In this document: positions 56,363 through 64,000 of the stretch, piece after piece | How positions within the stretch are numbered: the stretch's first letter is position 1 | How the letters are laid out: the number at the start of each line of letters is the position of its first letter | Assembly: GCF_963675165.1 (NCBI RefSeq) | Contig: NC_087382.1 | Coordinates: 6,868,315-6,932,314 of the forward strand | Reading direction: 5' to 3' | From: Halichondria panicea | Lineage: Eukaryota > Porifera > Demospongiae > Suberitida > Halichondriidae | Length of the DNA stretch: 64,000 bases | The notes under the pieces: model-generated | What the model was told of the DNA's origin: nothing | The model's database searches: none | The model's input: only the letters and a program-made list of their open reading frames with translations | Made by a program: the position numbers and the translations under genes

Positions 56363-57935
56363 CTGTTAACTTCCATCAATGAGAGATCGTATTGCGTCCT
56401 ATGCCATGGCATGAGCTCATCCAACAACATATTCAGCAGCTCATAGTTGAACTGGCACCTTTTAAGTTGGGTGAGGCCACGTTCATCACATGCACGTCTC
56501 CAGTTTCGTACAGTAGTCACAAACTGAGCTTCATATGTGTATCCCTTTCGGTTCATGAAATTGGCAACAGAGGACGAGAAAAAATTTTCCACATCACGAA
56601 TTGACTGCTTTCTTCTTCCAATCAAAGCTGTGTAGGTAAGATTTGCTGACTCATCATAAACAGCTTCATTGAAGCGCTCCAGCTTGAACCGTTTCGGACC
56701 ACCCATTAGAGTCGAATTTCTCATTCTCTATTAAAAAGCAATGAAGTGCATGAATAGAAATAAACTTCTATTTACCTTGTACACATGTCCTTCATCTTCG
56801 CGCTCGTGGAAGACTGTGCCAAGTTCTGGATGTTCTTCCGGTACATATATGTACGTGCGAAATGGCACACCTTTCTGGTCCCAGGAGCGAACAACATGCG
56901 TAAATTCCATTTGAGCAAGAATAGAGCGTAGTTTATCATCCAGTGACTCACTTTCACCATCTAAGTATAAACAAACATCACTGACAATATAAGAATGAGA
57001 TAAGACATGTATACCTGACAAGGTTCTCCAGCTATGTATAGGGTATCCAGATGGCACAGTTCTACATCTAAGCCGGCTGACAATATCCTCCATTGTCATT
57101 CCATTTCTTTTGAGAAGTAACACCTCACAAAGCACCTCCCTCGGGACAACGCAGTTGTGTTCCTCTCCTACAACATCACCAGTACTTGTGCCTAGAAAGG
57201 TTAAACTAAGACACGTACACACTGTAAGACAATACATAATACTATACAGTCATGTACATGTATGTGCATGACTGTATAGCATTATGTATTATGTACTGTA
57301 TAGCGTGAAATTTTCGAGGGGCTTATTTTCATGGATTTCGTGGGTTAGCAATCCTACACGAAAATTAAGTCCACGAAAATTGTTCTTTAATTACTATAAC
57401 GTGCAAAGATTTAAAGGCGTGGCTTCCGGTAAGCAGTCATTCCGCGAACATTGTGCAACGAAATGCTTTTAGAGGCCATTCCACGAAATATAAGTTCCTC
57501 GAAAATTTCGCGCTATACGGTATGTAACATATGTACTCACAAGTAGGAGACAACATTCAACATTCGCATCATCTTTGCTTTCCCCATCTGAGCATATTTT
57601 GCCCGTGCGTTTGATTTTAGCTTGAGCACTGACAATGGCCGAGAGTAACCCATACTTCGCAATGAATTAAACTCACCGTTAGCCACAAAACCTGTCAATA
57701 TTTTAGGGTGAGATACGGATAAACATACATTTTTCAAGCTCACCAACAACATTCATTCCTTTCTCTTTCATTGCCTTCGCAACATTTGTCACTATCGATC
57801 TGATTTGAAGATGACTGAGCGAAACATAAGGAATACACTGTACAGGCAATGCATATGGCTTCCTTCTCCGGTCATCAGGACTAATCATAACAGCCAGAAC
57901 ATGCGTTGCAGCTGTCCTTTTGTGACGATATAAGT
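56363..57935 (-). CDS. Multi-exon gene of unknown function, partial
   Basis: Five exons with clean GT..AG borders: 57935-57744 (RTAATHVLAVMISPDDRRRK, ALPVQCIPYVSLSHLQIRS), 57691-57541 (FVANGEFNSLRSMGYSRPLS, ARAKYAQMGKAKMMRML), 57191-57015 (HNCVVPREVLCEVLLLKRNG), 56960-56776 (QMEFTHVVRSWDQKGVPFRT, YVPEEHPELGTVFHE) and 56727-56363 (RNWRRACDERGLTQLKRCQF, LDELMPWHRTQYDLSLMEVN). I see no stop or frameshift within them. I recall similar sequences among uncharacterised invertebrate repeat proteins but cannot name a domain. Both gene ends are missing: the first exon enters mid-codon, and the last is followed by a donor then a MITE. A second MITE lies in the 57540-57192 intron. With the HIRAN gene it may be one convergent pair. 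Confidence 0.55.
57294..57523. mobile_element. MITE, CGTATAGCG family, copy 3
   Basis: Left end GTACTGTATAGCGTGAAATT; right end ATTTCGCGCTATACGGTAT. It is nearly identical in its interior to copy 2 (6634-6864). It sits inside an intron of the gene at 56363-57935. Confidence 0.85.
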
Positions 57936-59350
57936 CTGTAAAGACATGGCATTTACAATCATATTTATTACATAATTATACCACAGTGTACGTGTACATG
58001 TACATACAATTAAGAGTTGCATGGGTGATGTGATCTGGGGGGCAGGAGTTTGGGTAGTGCCAGGCAAGATCTCAAGCTTGTAGCACCGAATCACAGTAGG
58101 CAGGTGGACCAATTGGTAGGGATATCATCGGAGGCCGACTGTGGGACCATCTGATTTTGAGTGCTGGCCTCGGGTGGTCCGATCAGTGTGCCGTCATCCA
58201 GATACCACGCGTTCAGAGAGAGGGAGGGGCTTAATGCGGTAGACCTCAAGTATGGTGTCTTTGCCAAAGTGCAGTAGGGGTTGACCAGAGTAGCATGACT
58301 CAACCCAAGCTGATAGACTGGGGAGATTGACGATCAAAATCGTTGAAGGCGTTTGAGAAATCCAGTAAGAGGGTCTAGTGTTGGGTGGTGGACGTGGACG
58401 TGTGTGTGCCCCCTGTGTGTGTTTGTGTGTGTGTGCGTGCGCACGTGTGTGCTGTGTGTGTACCCCCTCTCTGCGCACTTAAGGCCCGGGTCCAGATATC
58501 AACACCAAAATTTACACTATGTTCATACTGCTGTATTATTTGCAATATACAGTGTATGCTGCATCAAAATGATCCAAAATGAAGCTCAATGTTTTCTTTT
58601 TCCAAAAAACTAATTAGCTTAATTCAATTATGCTAATTAGTCCCATAAATGGTGATGACGTCATGGCACTTTCAGAAAGAGAAGTGCAAATACGGCGTTG
58701 AAGATGCCAAGATCAAGCTTCAAAAACAAGGCTAGATGAACATCTCATAGCTAGGTACTAGTATCCTTGATGGGAAGAGTAGGAGTTATTGTATTCTTGA
58801 GATACACAAAATAGCCTACCTCTAGAGTGGCTGGGCTGTCAGAGCTAAAAAAGCTAGCATAGCTAAGAAAGTTTTGGACATTTTTACTTCCTATCAAGGA
58901 AACATAATCATAACAATATACTCTATCTTTTTTAGGTCCGCCGTATTTGTTGCCAAAGATAATCTATAATAGTTCTAGCAGCTAGCTAAGCAAATACATT
59001 GACCTTATGACGTCACATGCAATGAATAACATTAATAAACATTATGAATCTCATTAACACTACATGATCTACATGATCTACATAAAATGTTGGCAATGAA
59101 TAAAATTAATCTTATCAGTGCCTGACCCAGGCCTTAACTGCGCAGAGCTGTGTTGTGTGCCCTGTGTGTGTGCGTGTTCCACTGCTCATAATAATAATTA
59201 TTACTAGCTCATGCTCGCTTAATTTAAATCTGATACTAATTAAGTGTATTTACGACAAGGATTTACCAGAAAAAAATAAAAAACGAAAGAACAAAAAAAA
59301 ACAAACAGCATACAGAAGAAGCAAACAGATGCTCGGCCGAGAATGATGGG
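57936..59350. other. Intergenic, with GT microsatellite
   Basis: GT-rich run at 58398-58460 with GCGTGCGCACGTGTG. Upstream exons of the minus-strand gene should lie in the first part, but I could not identify them. No other gene recognised. Confidence 0.4.
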
Positions 59351-59393
59351 TTAACCCTTTAACCGCCACAGGCCACAGGCCACGATCGTGGCC
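59351..59393. mobile_element. Possible piggyBac-type terminus with palindrome
   Basis: TTAACCCTTTAACCGCC has the look of a TTAA plus CCC piggyBac-like end. It is followed by the 16-base palindrome GGCCACGATCGTGGCC (59378-59393). A matching right end was not found in the window. Confidence 0.35.
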
Positions 59394-59559
59394 CGCGAAA
59401 TTCGGAAGTAGCTCGAACTACGCACAGCTGTAGAATCACGTGCAATTTAGTCTAGAAATTTCCAAGCCATTTGCTATGTTAAAATTTCATTAGCATCTTA
59501 CCCGATGTAGCTTGAGGACGACAGTGCCTATGAAGGAGAGGGGATAGTAGGATACCTCC

Positions 59560-59815
59560 CAAAGGCTACCAGCAGACGCTGATGAACTGTCTGGGACTGG
59601 GATATGCATGACATGGACCTAGACGCTAGCGCTATGGACCAGGACGGTGAAAGACCAGGAGAGGGCTCACTGTGTGACTCTGGCAAGTAGTATAGTATAG
59701 CTAGAATATCAGTAGTAAGTATAGTATAGCTAAAATAGAATTAGCAGTAATGAACAGTCTTTATGTGAGCTTGTATACATGTACGTATTGTACTTCATAT
59801 TGATATATCTTAGCA
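59560..59815. repeat. Dispersed repeat, copy 2 (pair with 42740-43000)
   Basis: Shares the blocks described for 42740-43000 in the same order. It contains an extra GTATAGTATAGCTA duplication. It ends at TGATATATCTTA, immediately before recognisable BEL/Pao coding sequence. Confidence 0.7.
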
Positions 59816-59817
59816 CT

Positions 59818-60804
59818 GTTACATTCCCGAAAGAATTCAAGATTGCGTTCAAGCAACTACATGGATGCTCTGATGCTTCAGAAAGGGCATATGCAGGTGT
59901 AGTTTATCTGACGCATACACACATCTTTTGTGATAGCAAAAACCAAAGTTGCCCCTATCAAAAGGCTGACGATTCCTCGACTTGAACTCTGTGGAGCAAG
60001 ACTACTTGCACAACTTCTCCATCATTGTAAAAAGGTATTCAAATTTTCTCTAGAGGACGTTTTTGCCTGGACAGACAGTACAATAGTTTTGAATTGGATG
60101 TCAGGAAATCCTCGCCGATTTAACTTACGTAGCCAATCGAGTATCGAGCATTGTGGAACTCATCCTGTCTAACCGTTGGAATCATGTCGAGGGAATTGAG
60201 AACCCAGCAGACTGTGCCTCTCGCGGTATCCTACCTTCAGAACTGCTCTCGCACAAGCTGTGGTGGGAAGGCCCCGAATGGCTTAGTTATGGCATCCAGC
60301 AATGGCCCCTCAACTACATGCTACCATGTAATCAACCCTCAGAGGAAGTTGAAGAAATTTGCTCTCATGTCTTAATAATCTCTGATCCGATCATACCCCG
60401 TGACCAATTCTCGAGTTTCACAAGGCTAACAAGAGTCACCGCTTCGGTGAAAAGATTTGTGAACAATTTCCAAGCCAAAGTGAAAAAACTGGCACCAAAA
60501 ATTGGCCCCCTCAGCGTGATTGAATTGGAACAAGCAGAGGTGTACTGGCTACGTCATTCAGCTCGGAGATTGAAGCCCTCAAGCCCTCAAGAAGAAAGCT
60601 CATCTTCTCAAATCTAGTCGTTTGATATCTCTTTGTGTGGGCGGTCGTCAAGAAAATGCACCGTCATCTTATGACACACGGCATCCGGTGATCCTTCACG
60701 GAAGTCATCCGATCAGCAAACTGCTCATTCGCAGAGAGCACATACGTCTGCTACATGCTGGTCCTTTGCTAGTTGCTGCATCACTTAGTAGCCTATTGGT
60801 GGTA
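59818..60804 (+). pseudogene. BEL/Pao retrotransposon pol fragment, 5' part
   Basis: Contains a Pao-type RNase H region: FKQLHGCSDASERAYAGVVY, then APIKRLTIPRLELCGARLLA, then VFAWTDSTIVLNWMSGNPRR. A connection follows (RWNHVEGIENPADCASRGIL, KLWWEGPEWL). The integrase zinc-binding start is HPISKLLIRREHIRLLHAGP with its His pair. Frame changes near 59935, 60120 and 60610 show decay. The sequence stops at a TA where a Tc1/mariner-type element is inserted (60805-63296) and resumes at 63299. Protease and reverse transcriptase are missing upstream, replaced by a dispersed repeat. Confidence 0.85.
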
Positions 60805-63296
60805 TAGTGCAGTTCAGCTTTAACTTCCGATTTGGTGTTTTTTATAGTTTACATCTAACTCAGCAATGATTCATTAAGGGCACAATTCTACTTTGCAGGC
60901 CAGCTAAGAGGTGGTGGGCCTACATTTTGTACGGGTTCAATTTTCATGAATACAATTAACCTTTGACCAATACTGGATTAATTGATTTTGCTTCAAAGTG
61001 ATTCAACTCCTCCCCTGTTCAATTTTATACCCAAATTTTGTATGCATGCTTTACATTCCATTGCCAACCATTCTACGCTCATGAATTTTGATAATCTATT
61101 GTGTAGTGTAAACAAATCACTTTTGGGGTGTCTTCCCATAAAAGGAATCAAGTCAATCACTGTACACATGTAGAATTCAATTCAACACTTCATATACAGT
61201 ACTATAAATGGATGTGAGCAAGGCATACAGGAGCAAGGCATACAGGGAATGAGTTCTACGTTATTCAAAAGTGGGCGTGGTCTATTCATTCGGTCCAATC
61301 CTTATACTTTTTAAGCCTTTCATCAAGTTCTGTACCAGGAATAAGACCCTCCAAACCCTCCAAATCCTCCAAATATCCAAACATATAGTGCCGAACTTTT
61401 CTAAAGTAGTTTTCGATGCTATCTTGAGTGATGGTATCAAACGCAGAGGGTATGTTTCGTCGAAGTGACTGAATGGAGTAGTTACAGTGGGCTCGTGTAT
61501 AACGCTTTGCCACACCCTCTCGATTGGGTTGAGTTCAGGGTGGAACTTCGGTAGGAAGGTGGGAATATGACCATTCTTAAGTGCTTTTCTATTTCAGACT
61601 TTTCAAATTTAAAATTAACATGTTGTGACGGAGTAAGTTTCATCCACGTTCTTCAAGCACTCTTTTCATGCCTTTGGCAACCTTTTGTCCTCTTACTATA
61701 GTGTACATGATCTGGCTTCTTCCATTGTAGACAGTGTCTCTCAATATCTTCTGTGCTCCACCAGGATTCACATTCATGCGGTTTACATTCAATGCGTTAT
61801 CTGCCATGGCATTATGACAGCTACTGTTGTCAAAAACCCAGCAACATCTCCAGCCGTCAGCCTTTGGATATTTTATATCAGCTATTTCAACAGCTCGTTT
61901 CAATTGTGCCAAGAATTTAACCATAATCTAATATCCTTCTTTATTTTCACCATATTCGAGAAACTCGCGGGCATATTTTCTGCAGGCAGGATTGTTCGTT
62001 TTGGCAATCTCATATTCCGCATCATTCAAGGCTAAAAACCCATTCTTTTCCTCGATGAAATCTGAGACCATAATTCCAGCTCCTCTGCTTTTTTTCTTCA
62101 TTATTTTGATCGTCATTTGCATTAAAGGTACTCTCATCGTGAAATATGAAAACAGTTTTCTCACGTTTCTCAGCAATTGGTGGTTCAATGTCTTGTGGTA
62201 TCGCGTTCCTTGCTTCATCAGTAGGGGCTTTCAACAAGTTTAAAAAACCAACTTTCACCATTCTTCTCAAGAAAGCGGTGCGTGCTTCCACTACATCTGG
62301 CCGTTCGTGTTCGTCAATAAATATACCTTTAACCCCATGGCCTGCAACCATCTTCGATAAGTCGATACAGACACCTTCCGAGGGAAACCTGGTTCAAGGG
62401 TTAGGTTTGGAAGTAAGAATGTGTTCACCCATCGGCAGAATTGTTCTTGTACATACTTCTTCGCCATCTTTGACAGTTCTTCATTTTGCCACAACACACC
62501 CTTTCTCTCATGACATCCTTGTTTGGTCTTCGGAAGCCTTCCTTTATTCTTGATTACGTCTGTTCTCTACTGCCTAACGCTTCTGTCAGACTTCCCAACA
62601 ATTTCAGCTGTTAGCTCAGCTGCTGCTGTTGCCTGCATGCCAATCTTTGTTGTGAAAACATTACATAGAAAAAGGGCTAGTGATAGCCTGTTATCTCTAT
62701 CGAGCTCCACTAGCCATCCACTAGCCATTCATAACTGAAGTCCTCCAGAATCTCGGCAGTTGTTCGTGTATCGTCTTCATCACTATCATCATCAGAACTA
62801 TCTTCAGAGCTTGAATTCTGTGTAGGAGTTGTAGCTGATGCCTCAGCTTCAGCTTCAGTTGTAGTGACAGATTCATTGAGAGTGGTGGAGGGTGAAACTG
62901 GTTCAGATGAGGTTGGAGTTGCAGGGGCAGGTGGTGAGCGAATCTTCTTCCGTTTCTTGGCACTACTTGCACTTGCAGCCTTGCTCTGACTCCTTCTCTT
63001 AGAGATTTTAGGCATTACTATACTCTAAACTGTCAGAGAGGGACTAGAAAGAGATTATATTACCATGGCAACACATCGCTATAGCGTCATCGATGATGTC
63101 ACTGCCCACACATTTTTTGCAAAATTTTGCAAATTTTTGTGGGCAACTCCAAAACTCTTGAACCCCTCAATCAATTGCTATGAAATTAATGATGGGGTTA
63201 TAAGTAACAATGATAAGCATTTCTATCTACTTTTTTTAGAAATTCATCCTTTGGGTGTGCAGATACAATTTTGGAAGTTTAAGCTGAACTGCACTA
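60805..63296. mobile_element. Tc1/mariner-superfamily element inserted in BEL/Pao
   Basis: Terminal inverted repeats are TAGTGCAGTTCAGCTTTAAC at the left and, from the right, TAGTGCAGTTCAGCTTAAAC; 23 of 24 terminal bases match. TA duplications at 60803-60804 and 63297-63298. The pol reading resumes across the site, which confirms the insertion. At 2,492 bp it carries a decayed transposase on the minus strand. Confidence 0.88.
61285..63015 (-). pseudogene. DDE transposase of the Tc1/mariner-type element, broken
   Basis: ATG at 63015 starts a basic, then strongly acidic and Ser-rich N-terminus (MPKISKRRSQSKAAS...). Catalytic pieces follow: FIDEHERPDVVEARTAFLRR, EKTVFIFHDESTFNANDD (first Asp), IMVSDFIEEKNGFL, WRCCWVFDNSSCHNAMADNA (second Asp), MNVNPGGAQKILRD and, near 61545-61500, FHPELNPIERVWQSV with the acidic third residue in the LNPIE motif. 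Frameshifts near 62620, 62500, 62100 and 61640, plus an in-frame TAG at ~61926, inactivate it. The LNPIE motif and TA target place it in the IS630/Tc1/mariner superfamily; subfamily not decided. Confidence 0.78.
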
Positions 63297-63298
63297 TA

Positions 63299-64000
63299 AG
63301 AAGTCTATCAGATCGATCACTCGTAGCTGTGTCATTTGTCGACGTACATCTCTGAGAACTGAATCCCCATTGATGGGGCAGTTACCCAAGGAACGAGTCA
63401 CTCCTGACTCCGTGTTTGATAGAGTTGGACTAGACTACGCTGGGCCAGTATACGTAAAACACGGCTATGTACGCAAACCAGTGGTAATCAAAGCGTACAT
63501 TTATGTTTTCGTGTCTCTCTCCGTTAAAGCCGTACATATCGAACTCGTATCGGATCTGACATCTGAATTATTTATTGCCTGTCTAAGACGGAAACCAACC
63601 CTTATGGTGGAGTGATCATGGCACAAATTTTGTTGGAGCTGCTAGACAGATCAAGGAATTATACGACTTTCTAAGCCAAACCAAGACTTCAGAGCTCGTG
63701 TCGGATTTTTGTACTACCCAAAAAATCAAATGGGAATTTATTCCAGAGAGAGCACCACACTTTGGTGGACTGTGGGAAGCAGCCGTTAAGAGCCTCAAGA
63801 ACCATTTGAGGCGCATTGTCGGTACAATTAAACTCACCTTTGAGGAAATGACCACTGTGCTAACCCAAATAGAAGCATGTCTCAACAGCAGACCCCTAAC
63901 TCGTCTTCCGTGTGACGATGATGATGGTATTCAAGTATTGACACCTGGTCATTTTTTAATTGGCCGACCGTTGGTGGCCTTGGCCAATCCCGAATTTAGG
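63299..64000 (+). pseudogene. BEL/Pao retrotransposon pol fragment, integrase part
   Basis: Resumes in the zinc-binding region with CVICRR and continues into the integrase core. FDRVGLDYAGPVYVK has the first Asp and WSDHGTNFVGAARQ the second. ERAPHFGGLWEAAVKSLKNH has the catalytic Glu, followed by LNSRPLTRL and LTPGHFLIGRPL. A one-base frameshift and a small loss near 63590-63605 separate the two halves (CLRRKPTLM / WSDHG). The window ends inside the C-terminal part. Confidence 0.85.

Noticed and set aside
1-64000. tRNA, rRNA or CRISPR loci
   Set aside because: I found no cloverleaf with A/B boxes, no rRNA-like sequence and no repeat-spacer array.

Overview
The window looks like animal chromosomal DNA that is almost entirely transposable-element material. 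I see spliceosomal introns (GT..AG junctions that keep reading frames open), nested DNA transposons, LINE and LTR-retrotransposon pieces, long foldback elements, microsatellites and a 200-N assembly gap. AT-rich spacer DNA full of the palindrome ATAATTAT, and transposon gene families I associate with sponges and cnidarians, suggest a demosponge such as Amphimedon. That assignment is inference. I recognise no ordinary host gene.

Layout. 1-10.8 kb: small repeats, a piggyBac-like pseudogene (minus, ~5.0-6.5 kb), a Mutator-like transposase/YqaJ pseudogene (minus, 8.6-10.0 kb), two short inverted-repeat elements of one family and a 736-bp foldback element. 10.9-26.8 kb: a three-level nest. A short inverted-repeat element (10908-26821) holds a large transposon (11560-26325, 6-bp target duplication GAAAGC), which holds a second transposon of the same kind (14977-22215, 6-bp duplication GATTTG). 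Each large transposon carries two convergent genes, a DDE integrase-type transposase and a HECT-type E3 ubiquitin ligase. The outer copy also holds a 5'-truncated LINE in an intron. 27-31 kb: decayed Ty3/Gypsy and a second kind of integrase-like transposase. 31-33 kb: two short elements and an unassigned ORF. 33.6-36.8 kb: a decayed TNP2 (CACTA/EnSpm-like) transposase with a small minus-strand companion ORF. 38-44 kb: foldback and inverted-repeat elements. 44.9-49.5 kb: a Tc1-like pseudogene interrupted by a second copy of the short element seen at 10.9 kb, itself carrying a TTAA-flanked insert with three exon-like repeats. 51.0-53.2 kb: a GT/CA minisatellite whose strand polarity flips at the assembly gap. 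54.6-57.9 kb: a HIRAN-domain gene (one frameshift) convergent with a multi-exon gene of unknown function. 59.8-64 kb: a BEL/Pao pol pseudogene split by a Tc1/mariner-superfamily element.

The most interesting system is the HECT+integrase transposon. In the outer copy the first coding exon lies inside the terminal inverted repeat, so it is present at both ends. By splice-site reading the left copy joins in frame to the HECT gene and the right copy joins in frame to the integrase, giving both proteins the same ~64-68-residue start. Insertion of the outer element is supported by an empty site in the related copy near 48.9 kb. The inner copy looks complete or nearly so. The outer copy keeps an open transposase frame but its HECT gene has at least three frameshifts.
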